The position numbers and the translations under genes were made by a program. Below the pieces are notes generated by a model that was not told the DNA's origin, made no database searches, and worked only from the letters and a program-made list of their open reading frames with translations. 55,636 bases of DNA from Holdemania filiformis DSM 12042 (GTDB lineage Bacteria > Bacillota_I > Bacilli_A > Erysipelotrichales > Erysipelotrichaceae): assembly GCF_000157995.1 (NCBI RefSeq), contig NZ_GG657557.1, positions 268,576 to 324,211 on the forward strand. The letters run 5' to 3'. Shown here piece after piece: positions 34,644 to 43,923 of this stretch; positions within the stretch are counted from its first letter, which is position 1; every line of letters begins with the position of its first letter.

Positions 34644-37600
34644 ATGTATATCAAAAAATACTGGGGCAACTTTATTGGCGGTTCCGATGACAGTCTGAAC
34701 CTTGTGGCATTTTTAGAGGATCAGAAAAAGGAGGAGATCCCCCTCAGCGAGATTTTCGCCAAGATTGGTCTGGACAAGCAGAACTGGGACTTCCGCCAGA
34801 CCGTGGAGTATCTGGAGTTCACCCATTCGGACGGCGTGGAGATGGACTTCCACTTCGCCATTGATGTGGTCACCGACCTGGCCGCCATCCTGCTGGAGTG
34901 CAGCGTCAGTGGCAGTGTAAACCTTCAGGATCTGGACGAGTACAACACCCCCGCCCGCCGTATCCGCATCACTGCTACGCCGGAGGAGCACGAGGCCATG
35001 GACAAGGCCCTGGCGGACTTTGTCCATGCCCCGCTGGAATACGACATCAGCGAGATGATGGGCGAGGATGAGATCACGGATATGGCTTCTCAGGTGGAGA
35101 TGCTGCGGAAGGAGCTGTACGAAGCCTCTGGCCGCAACCGGAACTACCATGTAAAGGCGGAAGATGTAAAAGATCTGCTCCCTGACTGGGAGGGTGCCGA
35201 TGGCTGTATCGCCACCAACCGCATCACAGTGGAGGGCTGCAAGGTTGGCTACTGCTACAGGGAGAAGCCGGACGGCGGCTGGGACAGTGGCTGGCGCTTC
35301 ACCGCTGGTGACGAGAGCGAGGCGTACATGGACGACCCTAACAACGCCGGGATTTACAAGCTGAACACAATTTGCAACGACGATCCCGACATCATTCCTC
35401 TGCTGAACACCCCCGCCCCCTGCGCCTTTGAGCGGGATGAGAACGGCGTGTTCCAGCAGATCAAAGACTGGAAACCAGATGAGGACGAGGAGGACCCTGA
35501 TATGGATATTTTGAAGCAGTGCCAGAAGTGGCATGAGGAGGACAAACACCAGAAAATCGTTGACGCACTGGAGGCAATCTCTGCCGAGGAGCGTACCCCG
35601 GAAATGGATATGGAGCTGGCCCGCGCCTACAACAATCCGGCGGACTCCAGCGAGCCGGAGGGAAGGAAGCTGCTTCACCAGGCACTGGAACTGATGCAGT
35701 CCCATGAGGAGGAACTGGGAGATACTTATTCCTGGAATTTCCGTATGGGGTATGCCTATTATTATCTGGATCAGGAGGGCCGCGCTCTGCGGCATTTTGA
35801 AAAAGCTCTGGAACTGCATCCCGGTGATGATCCTAAGCTCAACACCCGACAGGACATGGAGGAACTAATTGACTCGTGCAAAAAGGGTATTTCTCTGCCG
35901 CAGTTCTGGGAGTGCTTCCGGGAACGGACAGAGAACTGGTGGGAAACCTTTGCCGAGATGGAAGCAGAGCTGCGCCAGATGATGGACGAGGACAAAGATC
36001 ACACCCGCGGTGCGGAGATCGTGGCCCAAATGGAGGAAACCCTGAATTTGGTTTTTGACGAGATTTCCTTCGAGATGGGCTTCAACGGCGAAAAGCATGA
36101 GCTGATCCTCACCCCGGAGGGGGATAAGGTCAAGCTGTTTGAGCTGGTCTACTTCCAGAAGCACGCCCCCAAGGAGGTGCTGGAGCACTGGAATATCCTT
36201 GTGGGCCGTCAGCCTCTCCAGAACATCGGCCTGCGTACTGAGGATGGCTTGGACATCTCCGGGGAGGATGTGCAGATCTGGCTGGAGGAGCAGGGTGAAA
36301 ACAGCTTCGCCATCTCCGCCTACTGCGAAAAGCTGCTGCCTATGCTCCGGGAGGAAGAAGGCCGGGCCTGGTGGATGCTCACTACCTTCACCGACCAAGT
36401 GCTGGGCGAGATCTCCCACATGAGATACATAGACAGCTTTGATGTGCTGGAGGAACCCAAGGCAGAGCCGTCCTTCCTCCTGTCCCAGCTGCCCGACAAA
36501 CTGCGGGAGCAGGGCCTGGAGCTCTCCACCGACCCGGAAGCCTATCTGGAGAGCTACCTTGGTTACAAAATGGAACCCAAACAGGACCCGGACGCCGATT
36601 GGCGGCTGGATGTAATGGCCGGTTCCACCTGCTGTGTGCCGCTCATCAACGGCTATCTGAATGCCGACAATGATTTTATGGACGATCTCCATGCCGACGG
36701 CGCGGTGGCGGGCTTCTTCTGCTATCCCCTGGATACCCTGCGGGAGGAGGGAGGCAGTCAGAAAATTTTCGACTTCCGGGACAAACTGGAGGAAGTGCTC
36801 ACCGGCGGGGATGGATCGGAAGTGCTCACTCTCACCGGCGGGGCTACCGGCCTCTACTGTGGCTATGTGGACTTCATCGCCTGGGACATCCAAGAGGCGC
36901 TGAACATGGCGAAAGAGTTCTTTGAAGGCACGGACATCCCATGGGCCATCTTCCACACCTTCCGCCGTGAAGCCGGTTCTGTATCCCTAAAGCAACAAGA
37001 TGATGGGACAGAAACTGAGAATCAGGATGACGAGTTGGACGAAACGCTGACGGGCATGGACTATATTCCTTACACCCAACAGAACGCCGAAGCATTCTTC
37101 GCTCAGCTGGAGCAGTGGAACGACGAAGACGAGTACACCCGCTGTATCCAGGCACTGAATGCCATCCCGGAGAACTGGAGGAACTACCGCACCGCCTACG
37201 CCCTGGCCCGTGCACTGGAGAACTACGCCATCATCGGGGACCATGACGAAGGTACTTTGAAATCCAAGGGAGACAAAGCCCTTCTGAGGGCCATTGAGGT
37301 GCTGGAGTCCGTCCGGGAGGAAGGCCAGGACAAGGCGGAGTGGAATATGCGGATGGCCTATGGCTATCAGTATCTCTATGGTCAGGAGGAAAAGGCCATC
37401 CCCTACGCCGAGCGGTGGGCGGAGCTGGACCCCGAGGACGAAAATGCCCCGGCAGTAATTCGGGAGTGTAAGGCGGAGATCCGGAAACGCCAGCGCAGCC
37501 GGAAGAAGAAGGCCAAATTCGTGCCCGGTGATACTCCATTTGAGGGCTTCGACCTCACCAACTTCTGGGATGATAATTGGTATGCACTGAAAGAATATGT

Positions 37601-40600
37601 CAGTGATCCGCCTTCCGATGAGCTGATCGCCAGCGTGGAGGAGGAACTGGGCTATAAGCTGCCCGCCGCCTACATCTGGCTGATGAAGCAGCACAACGGC
37701 GGCATTCCGGTGAATACCTGCTATCCCTGCGATGAGCCGACCTGTTGGGCAGAAGACCATGTGGCCATCACCGGCATTTTCGGCATCGGACGAGAAAAGA
37801 GCTGCTCCCTCTGCGGAGAGCTGGGCAGCCAGTTTATGATCGATGAGTGGGAGTATCCTGCCATCGGTGTGGCCATCTGTGACTGTCCAAGCGCCGGACA
37901 CGATATGATTTTCCTGGACTACCGAGCTTGCGGCCCCCAGGGAGAGCCTGCGGTAGTCCATGTGGATCAGGAAAACGACTACAAGATTACCCATCTGGCA
38001 GACAGCTTTGAGGAATTTGTCCGCGGACTGGAGCATGAATCCCTCTATGATCCGGATGAAGATGTAGAGGATCTTGAGGATGACGCCGACGAGGAGAAAA
38101 CTGACCGTAAGGGCTCCTTTGCCGGGTCTGTGCTCCTCTCCAAAGCGGAATGGGACAAGGAGCAGTTGATCCGGAATCTACGGGAAGAATGGGGCATCGT
38201 AGATGAGGAGCCGGATGAGGGCGACGAAGATGATGAGAACAGCGATGACGCTGTGGTAATGCGGGTCGGCGGCATGATGCTGATCGTGACACTCTTCCAC
38301 GGTCACATCCCGGACAATGAAGCGGAGATCAACGCCGAAAACAACTATATGTGGCCAGAGGCCGTAGAGGTGGCCAAAGCGCACAAGGCCCATATCGTGG
38401 TGGCTGTATTGGGCGAGGAGGAAAAACTGCTGGAACGGGGTAAGCTGTTCACTAAGGCGATGGCAGTGTGCTGCAAGCAGAAATATGCCACCGGTGTCTA
38501 CACCAGCGGCGTGGTATTTGAGCCTCGTTTCTATGAGGGCCTTGCCGATATGCTCAAAGAGGACGAACTGCCCATCTTCAACTGGGTTTGGTTCGGCCTG
38601 TACCGGAGCGAGGGGGGCCTAAACGGCTACACCTACGGCATGGATGTGTTTGGCAAGGAGGAAATGGAGGTGTTGAACACCGACGCTGAGCCGGAGGAAC
38701 TGCGGGACTTTTTGGCCAGCCTTGCCTCCTATGTGCTGGCGTGTGATGTGACACTGCAAGACGGCGAGACCATCGGTTTTTCTGCGGACGATAAGCACAC
38801 CATCACCCGCAGCCCCGGCGTCTCCCTGCCGGAGGAACAGATGACCCTGAAGATCGGTTACGAGCCTATAAAGGGAGATCCGGAGGATGACAGCTGCGAC
38901 CACTCAGACAATGATGACACGCAGGATGAGGAAGAATTCAGTAATCCCGAAGTCTACACCGAGGAGGAGATGGAAGCCGTCGAGGGGCACATTGAGCAGT
39001 ATTTCGGCAAGTTCGAGAATGTGTTCCATGAGCTGGTTTCTCCCGATATCCATGTGGACATCTGCGTGGTGCCGCCCTCTGAGGAGCGGGACTACTGCAC
39101 CCTGGTCACCATGGGCATGGGCGCTCACCGGATGAATGTGCCGGAGGAACTGGCGGAATATAAGCTGGAGCGGGCGGAGCTGGCCATTGCCCTGCCTGCG
39201 GACTGGAAGCTGGATCAGGAGTCCATGAAAGACGAAAAGTGGTACTGGCCCATCCGCCTGCTGAAATCCTTGGCCCGCCTTCCCATTGCCAGCGATACCT
39301 GGCTGGGCTTCGGCCATACCATGGACAATGAGGAGGATTTTGCAAAGGACACAAAGCTGTGCGCCGCCATTCTGACTGGTCCCCAGGATACCGAAGATGG
39401 CAGCGAGGTCTGCATCCTGCCGAGTGGCGAGGAGGTCAACTTCTATCAGGTGATTCCTCTCTACCGGGATGAATTGGAATATAAGCTGGCCCATGACGCG
39501 GACGCCCTGCTGGGCAAAATGAACGGCATCAGCTTTGTGGTGGAGCCTGATCGTCAGGATGCTATCACCCGTGGCACCCTTTCCAATGATGATTTTGACG
39601 GTGAGATGGACGATGCCTCCTATCATATCGAGAGCATTGAGGAGAAGGGACTGCCAATTGACCCCATCAACGCTTATAACCACATGGCCATCTACCTGCG
39701 CTGGTGCATGGAGCACGACCTGATGGGTGAGGACTTCCTGAAAGAATACAGCGAAGTGGCCAAACAGGTCAAAGCTGATCCTGCCAGCGTGGATCTGCGG
39801 GAGTTTATCCGGGATGAGCTGGACGGCTGTCTGTTCTCTGTGCTATTCAATCAGCAAGGCCGTGCCTTTGCAGGCTATTACTACGGAGAGGGCGACAGCC
39901 CCTACTATTCTGCCGATGTTGACGACAACGCCCTCCGCTTCTTCGGCCCGGAGCGGTATCACTCTGATGAGTTCCAGGATGAAGCCTACCTGTTCATCCC
40001 CTTTGACGAGGACTACTATCAGGCTATGGCAGAGGTGATCGGGGAACGGTTTGAAAACTGGCAGGGACAGGACTTCGACGAGGACACGCTGGAGCCTTCC
40101 GAGGTTGCTCAGGCCATCATGGAGTATCTGGACTGCGAGTGTACCTATTTCCCATCCATGGCAGATGATGACCCCATCATGTCGGCATACAGCTACGCCC
40201 AGCGGCTGGGGGTACGGGAGGGCTTTGTTCCCGTACTTATCCAGGCGGATGATGAAACGCTGTTGGAATGTCTGGTAATGAACGCCGACCCGGAGCATGA
40301 TGCGGACTGCTATGAATTTGACCTCAAAACGGTAGAGGAGTACCGGAAGAAGATGCTCTCCGCTCCCATCAAGGACGGAAAGGCGGTTCTGGAGGAATTG
40401 ACCGGCCAGCGCAAGGAAGAAGCCGAGGACGATGACATGGACTGGGAGGCGGAAGTCCTGGGCGAGATGGAGGGCGGCTATGACAATGACCGCTTCTCCT
40501 GCTATTGGGATTCGGATAGCCACATGACCTATCCGCTCATTCTGGCCAAAATTCCGGTCAAGAACCCCTGGGAGATCTTCGCCTATCTGCCCTTTGGAAA

Positions 40601-40862
40601 TTGGAATGAGTGCCCCGACACGCCGGACCTGATGGCAGTGGCGAAATACTGGTTCGAGCAGCATGGTGCCATCCCTGCCGCCATGAGCCACGATGAATTG
40701 GAGTTTGAACTTCCGACTCCGATCTCCAAGGAAAGAGCTATGGAAGTGGCTGTGGAGCAATATGGCTTCTGCCCAGATCTGGATCAGAATGAGGATGGAA
40801 GCATTGGCTCCTTGGCAGATGTCCTGTGGCAGTCCACTGTCTGGTATTTCTGGTGGGATTGA
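34644..40862 (+). CDS. Giant polyimmunity protein (2072 aa)
   Basis: Cytoplasmic protein combining many immunity-type domains. Visible order: unassigned immunity-like domain (1-135); DUF2185 (about 188-276, VGYCYREKPDGGWDSGWRF); TPR-like module (286-415); one or two unassigned domains (417-790); second TPR-like module (813-960) similar to the first; SMI1/KNR4 SUKH domain (970-1135); DUF4261 (1203-1410); SUFU-like domain (1440-1627); DUF7832-like (1650-1811); DUF4253 (about 1820-2072) ending WYFWWD. Acidic linkers separate the units. SUKH and SUFU domains are established immunity folds in polymorphic-toxin systems, and polyimmunity fusions are known, but this is unusually long. The binding site is caggagg. 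There is no signal peptide, membrane segment or toxin domain. Confidence 0.82.
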   Translation: MYIKKYWGNFIGGSDDSLNLVAFLEDQKKEEIPLSEIFAKIGLDKQNWDFRQTVEYLEFTHSDGVEMDFHFAIDVVTDLAAILLECSVSGSVNLQDLDEYNTPARRIRITATPEEHEAMDKALADFVHAPLEYDISEMMGEDEITDMASQVEMLRKELYEASGRNRNYHVKAEDVKDLLPDWEGADGCIATNRITVEGCKVGYCYREKPDGGWDSGWRFTAGDESEAYMDDPNNAGIYKLNTICNDDPDIIPLLNTPAPCAFERDENGVFQQIKDWKPDEDEEDPDMDILKQCQKWHEEDKHQKIVDALEAISAEERTPEMDMELARAYNNPADSSEPEGRKLLHQALELMQSHEEELGDTYSWNFRMGYAYYYLDQEGRALRHFEKALELHPGDDPKLNTRQDMEELIDSCKKGISLPQFWECFRERTENWWETFAEMEAELRQMMDEDKDHTRGAEIVAQMEETLNLVFDEISFEMGFNGEKHELILTPEGDKVKLFELVYFQKHAPKEVLEHWNILVGRQPLQNIGLRTEDGLDISGEDVQIWLEEQGENSFAISAYCEKLLPMLREEEGRAWWMLTTFTDQVLGEISHMRYIDSFDVLEEPKAEPSFLLSQLPDKLREQGLELSTDPEAYLESYLGYKMEPKQDPDADWRLDVMAGSTCCVPLINGYLNADNDFMDDLHADGAVAGFFCYPLDTLREEGGSQKIFDFRDKLEEVLTGGDGSEVLTLTGGATGLYCGYVDFIAWDIQEALNMAKEFFEGTDIPWAIFHTFRREAGSVSLKQQDDGTETENQDDELDETLTGMDYIPYTQQNAEAFFAQLEQWNDEDEYTRCIQALNAIPENWRNYRTAYALARALENYAIIGDHDEGTLKSKGDKALLRAIEVLESVREEGQDKAEWNMRMAYGYQYLYGQEEKAIPYAERWAELDPEDENAPAVIRECKAEIRKRQRSRKKKAKFVPGDTPFEGFDLTNFWDDNWYALKEYVSDPPSDELIASVEEELGYKLPAAYIWLMKQHNGGIPVNTCYPCDEPTCWAEDHVAITGIFGIGREKSCSLCGELGSQFMIDEWEYPAIGVAICDCPSAGHDMIFLDYRACGPQGEPAVVHVDQENDYKITHLADSFEEFVRGLEHESLYDPDEDVEDLEDDADEEKTDRKGSFAGSVLLSKAEWDKEQLIRNLREEWGIVDEEPDEGDEDDENSDDAVVMRVGGMMLIVTLFHGHIPDNEAEINAENNYMWPEAVEVAKAHKAHIVVAVLGEEEKLLERGKLFTKAMAVCCKQKYATGVYTSGVVFEPRFYEGLADMLKEDELPIFNWVWFGLYRSEGGLNGYTYGMDVFGKEEMEVLNTDAEPEELRDFLASLASYVLACDVTLQDGETIGFSADDKHTITRSPGVSLPEEQMTLKIGYEPIKGDPEDDSCDHSDNDDTQDEEEFSNPEVYTEEEMEAVEGHIEQYFGKFENVFHELVSPDIHVDICVVPPSEERDYCTLVTMGMGAHRMNVPEELAEYKLERAELAIALPADWKLDQESMKDEKWYWPIRLLKSLARLPIASDTWLGFGHTMDNEEDFAKDTKLCAAILTGPQDTEDGSEVCILPSGEEVNFYQVIPLYRDELEYKLAHDADALLGKMNGISFVVEPDRQDAITRGTLSNDDFDGEMDDASYHIESIEEKGLPIDPINAYNHMAIYLRWCMEHDLMGEDFLKEYSEVAKQVKADPASVDLREFIRDELDGCLFSVLFNQQGRAFAGYYYGEGDSPYYSADVDDNALRFFGPERYHSDEFQDEAYLFIPFDEDYYQAMAEVIGERFENWQGQDFDEDTLEPSEVAQAIMEYLDCECTYFPSMADDDPIMSAYSYAQRLGVREGFVPVLIQADDETLLECLVMNADPEHDADCYEFDLKTVEEYRKKMLSAPIKDGKAVLEELTGQRKEEAEDDDMDWEAEVLGEMEGGYDNDRFSCYWDSDSHMTYPLILAKIPVKNPWEIFAYLPFGNWNECPDTPDLMAVAKYWFEQHGAIPAAMSHDELEFELPTPISKERAMEVAVEQYGFCPDLDQNEDGSIGSLADVLWQSTVWYFWWD

Positions 40863-40877
40863 TGGGAGGTGCGACCA

Positions 40878-41741
40878 ATGACAGAATATCAGAAAACCTA
40901 TATCGAACTAAAAAAACAGTTTGTTGCGACCAATGAAGGTCCGGACAGTGTCCGCGCTCTATATACCTTCAAGGAAGAACTTGAGCAGAGTGAGGATCAG
41001 CAGGCCAAGGAAGTGCTGGTGGATATGTATGATCTACTGGACTTCAAGAAGGATGCCTATGAACTGCTCTGCCAAATCGGAAATCGTTCCGATAAAAAGA
41101 CCCTCAAGCGGCTGGGCACGCTGAAGGACTATGCGGAAAACTGGGGCAATCATTATGCTCTCCCCAAGCCCAAAACGCCGGAGGAAAAGCAGAAAGAAAA
41201 GGAACGGCAGGCCCAGCTGGGCCTGCCCGCCTTCCGGTATCACCCAAACCCTCTGGAAACTGGGGCTTTTGAGGAATCCGCAGACGGCGTTGTCTGCGAC
41301 TGCTGCGGCAAGACGACCCATATTTTCTATACAGGCCCCTTTTACGCTGTGGAGGATATTGAGTATCTGTGCCCGGAGTGTATCTCCAGTGGCGAAGCAG
41401 CCCGGAAATATGACGGCTGCTTCCAGGACGATTGCTCTCTGGATAATGGTGTAGACGATCCAGAGAAGCTGGACGAGCTCATCCACCGAACTCCCGGCTA
41501 CTCCGGTTGGCAGCAGGAATACTGGCGCGCCCACTGTGGCGACTACTGCGCCTACCTGGGCCATGTGGGTGCCAGAGAACTGCGGGCGCTGGGTGTGCTC
41601 GAGGAAGTGTTGGACGATCCCATGTGGGATGACGAACAGAAGAAAATGATTCAGGAATCCGTCAATGGCGGGCATCTGCAATGCTATCTGTTCCAGTGCC
41701 TCCACTGCGGAAAACACCTGGTCTGGATGGATTTTGATTGA
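40878..41741 (+). CDS. CbrC/UPF0167 family protein with N-terminal extension
   Basis: A 287-residue protein. Residues from about 115 match the CbrC family: LPAFRYHPNPLETGAF, CDCCGK, IFYTGPFYAVEDIEYLCPECISSG, and a closing CLHCGKHL. The cysteine pairs suggest one or two zinc sites. The first 100 residues are an extra helical domain followed by a Lys/Glu linker. ATG 40878 follows ggaggtg. In E. coli, CbrC is linked to colicin E2 tolerance, which fits an immunity island; the mechanism is unknown. Confidence 0.72.
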   Translation: MTEYQKTYIELKKQFVATNEGPDSVRALYTFKEELEQSEDQQAKEVLVDMYDLLDFKKDAYELLCQIGNRSDKKTLKRLGTLKDYAENWGNHYALPKPKTPEEKQKEKERQAQLGLPAFRYHPNPLETGAFEESADGVVCDCCGKTTHIFYTGPFYAVEDIEYLCPECISSGEAARKYDGCFQDDCSLDNGVDDPEKLDELIHRTPGYSGWQQEYWRAHCGDYCAYLGHVGARELRALGVLEEVLDDPMWDDEQKKMIQESVNGGHLQCYLFQCLHCGKHLVWMDFD

Positions 41742-41750
41742 GGTGGCAAC

Positions 41751-42302
41751 ATGGAGAAGAAGGATTTTCCCAAGGGAACCAAGCCCCGTGAGATCTTCGT
41801 CTATACCTGTGAGCGGATCGCGGAGCCTTTGAACCCGCTGGGCTACAAATACCGCAAGAGCAAAAATGACATCTACAAAAAAGACGGCATCTTTGTGTTC
41901 TCCTTTTACTTTTCCCCCTCCATCCGCTTTGGCTCCACCACTTTTACTGCCTTCTTCGATGTGAGTTCCCCGGTGATTGCCCAGTGGCGCAGTGAGCAGG
42001 AAGGGACGGAGGAAACCTATGATGGTATCGTGGGTACCTCCATCGCCCGGCTGACCCACCGGTATGATGACTTCCCCCGCTATGAGGTATCTACTCTGCT
42101 GGAGCGGGAACGCTCTATCCAGGAAATTTCCGGGCAGATCCAGGACTATGCACTACCATTCTTTGCCCGGTTTTCCAATCTGCCCAAGCTGCTGGACGAT
42201 GTGGAACAGGAGGGGTTCTTCCCCCATCGGAAGGGGTTCGATGTCCCTAAGCGGAATCGGGAGTTCATCGAATGCTTCCGGGAGTATCTCCAAAAGCAGT
42301 AG
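41751..42302 (+). CDS. Hypothetical protein (DUF4304-like)
   Basis: A 183-residue protein starting KGTKPREIFVYTCERIAEPLNPLGYKYRKSKNDIYKKDG and then a beta-rich core (FVFSFYFSPSIRFG). The pattern of an N-terminal helix followed by GYKYRKSKN resembles DUF4304-type immunity proteins, but weakly. It has gaggtgg upstream, ten bases after the CbrC-like gene. Confidence 0.6.
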   Translation: MEKKDFPKGTKPREIFVYTCERIAEPLNPLGYKYRKSKNDIYKKDGIFVFSFYFSPSIRFGSTTFTAFFDVSSPVIAQWRSEQEGTEETYDGIVGTSIARLTHRYDDFPRYEVSTLLERERSIQEISGQIQDYALPFFARFSNLPKLLDDVEQEGFFPHRKGFDVPKRNREFIECFREYLQKQ

Positions 42303-42328
42303 GAATCAGCAGAAAGGAAACAACACCT

Positions 42329-42865
42329 ATGTCAAACAGTAGAGTATCCACTTGGAGTGGAATCCGGAACAAATTGGAGAATGACTACCTGTGCCCGGCA
42401 CTCCGGGGCCACATCCAGTATTTTGCCACCAGTTACAGCAAAAGCGCCGACCATGAGGGCCGGGCCGCCATTCGTGTGGACGGCGTGGAAGTGCTGCGGA
42501 GCAACTACTACACCTATTTTGAAAATGTGTGGACGAAATTTCATCACTTGCGCTCCACCACGCTGAAAGATCACGACTCCGCAAAAGAGGCCATCAATCA
42601 GGCTCATGCCTATGCGCTGGAGCAGGGCACCTTTGACCAAAAGGTGTTCTATGAGGCGTTTGGAATCTTTGACAACCAGAGCATCGAGAAAAGCCTTGTC
42701 AGCGAGAATCCCCTTGTCCGTATCTTTGCCCTTCTGGATCGCAGGCTTGGCAAGCGCCGCCTGCTGGCTTTGGAGGACTCCATGGAGCAGGAACTGGACT
42801 GGGTGCGGGCTTTCTATGTGATCCGGTTGCAGGCCGAAGGGCTGATGGAAGCGAATAACATTTAG
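42329..42865 (+). CDS. SF0329 family protein
   Basis: A 178-residue protein matching the SF0329 family in its opening: WSGIRNKLENDYLCPALRGHIQYFATSYSKSADHEGRAAIRVDG. The remainder is helical. ATG 42329 follows gaaagg. The family is unstudied but is distributed in toxin-immunity neighbourhoods. The DNA reads cleanly without internal disruption. Confidence 0.65.
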   Translation: MSNSRVSTWSGIRNKLENDYLCPALRGHIQYFATSYSKSADHEGRAAIRVDGVEVLRSNYYTYFENVWTKFHHLRSTTLKDHDSAKEAINQAHAYALEQGTFDQKVFYEAFGIFDNQSIEKSLVSENPLVRIFALLDRRLGKRRLLALEDSMEQELDWVRAFYVIRLQAEGLMEANNI

Positions 42866-42876
42866 GAGGAACCACC

Positions 42877-43236
42877 ATGTCACAGATCGCGTCCTTTTAT
42901 CTGATAAAAAATAACCAGCGGCAGGAGTTGTCCGACGGTGACTGCTCCGGCGCGGTCTATATGGCCATCTGGGACTGGTGTGAGAGCGAACTGGATCTGG
43001 ATGTCCGTTTTCCTGCTCCCCAGACGGAAGACACCCTGGACTGCGCTCTGCTGGAGGGAGAGCTGGCGTCTCAACTGCTGGCAGCTCTGCGGGAGCAGGA
43101 TCTCCCGGAGCTGGCCGCTGAAATTGCCCCGGACTGGGATCTGCCCACCGAGGCGGTGCAAAGCGGGCTTAATACGCTGCGCTCCCATCTGGAACTGGTG
43201 CAGGGCGATGCTGCTCTGCTGTATGAAATGACATGA
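42877..43236 (+). CDS. Hypothetical small acidic protein
   Basis: A 119-residue acidic protein, Leu/Glu/Asp-rich with an N-terminal strand (IASFYLIKNNQRQEL) and a helical remainder. No family is recognised. It has a strong taggagg site and sits 11 bases after the preceding stop, so I take it as part of the same array. Confidence 0.6.
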   Translation: MSQIASFYLIKNNQRQELSDGDCSGAVYMAIWDWCESELDLDVRFPAPQTEDTLDCALLEGELASQLLAALREQDLPELAAEIAPDWDLPTEAVQSGLNTLRSHLELVQGDAALLYEMT

Positions 43237-43251
43237 GAACGGAGGGATACC

Positions 43252-43896
43252 ATGCTGGCAAAGCGGTTTGAACACATTTTACATGATCTGGGCATGGCTG
43301 GGCTGGAACACCCTCTGTTCTACCATGCACCGGTGGGCATTCGTTTTAAGATCGGCGGGGAGGAACCAATCTATCTGGATAGGCGTGCGGCGAAGCTGAA
43401 AACCAACCCCGCTTATGTTCAGGGGGCGCTGGACCGAGCCGCCGCGATCTATCGGGCACTTCCGGCGGTGCCGGACCTTCTGCGGATCGACGGGTATCCC
43501 GATGAAGAACCCGCCGAGTCCCTGCTGACCGTTATCCGGCAGCGAGTGGGCCTCCCAGTTCCCGATGAACAACTTTCGGCCACAGAGCAGGATGAAGATG
43601 GGGATACCCATGCACAAGTGCAGTTTTACTGGGATCTCAGCAAGATCAGCTTTCAACCAGAGCTGCTTCTTCGGGAAATCATTCTGGGGGACATCGGCGG
43701 CTGGAACGGCTTTGTGTCCAGCGTCTATCTGGCTGGGCCGGGGCCGTTCCTCTACCATTTGTACGATGACCGTGGGCTGGATGTGCTGGGCGGCTCACAG
43801 AAGCTGCTATTGCCTCTCTATCATCAATTTCATGACTGGATTTTGGAATACGATCTGGAGAAGATTGACCAGATGTTCGCTCTAGCAAAAGAATGA
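43252..43896 (+). CDS. DUF3885 domain protein
   Basis: A 214-residue protein with the DUF3885 C-terminal signature: FLYHLYDDRGLDVLGGSQKLLLPLYHQFHDWILEYDLEKIDQMF. The N-terminal portion (HPLFYHAPVGIRFKIGG) also fits. The binding site is cggaggg. DUF3885 proteins are common immunity-array members in Bacillota. It is cytoplasmic. Confidence 0.72.
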   Translation: MLAKRFEHILHDLGMAGLEHPLFYHAPVGIRFKIGGEEPIYLDRRAAKLKTNPAYVQGALDRAAAIYRALPAVPDLLRIDGYPDEEPAESLLTVIRQRVGLPVPDEQLSATEQDEDGDTHAQVQFYWDLSKISFQPELLLREIILGDIGGWNGFVSSVYLAGPGPFLYHLYDDRGLDVLGGSQKLLLPLYHQFHDWILEYDLEKIDQMFALAKE

Positions 43897-43923
43897 CTGC
43901 ATAACAGAAAAGGAGACATTGCT

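Noticed and set aside
35865-36956. 363-codon minus-strand frame opposite the polyimmunity gene
   Set aside because: Antisense shadow with no start signal or motif; the + frame carries recognisable domains.
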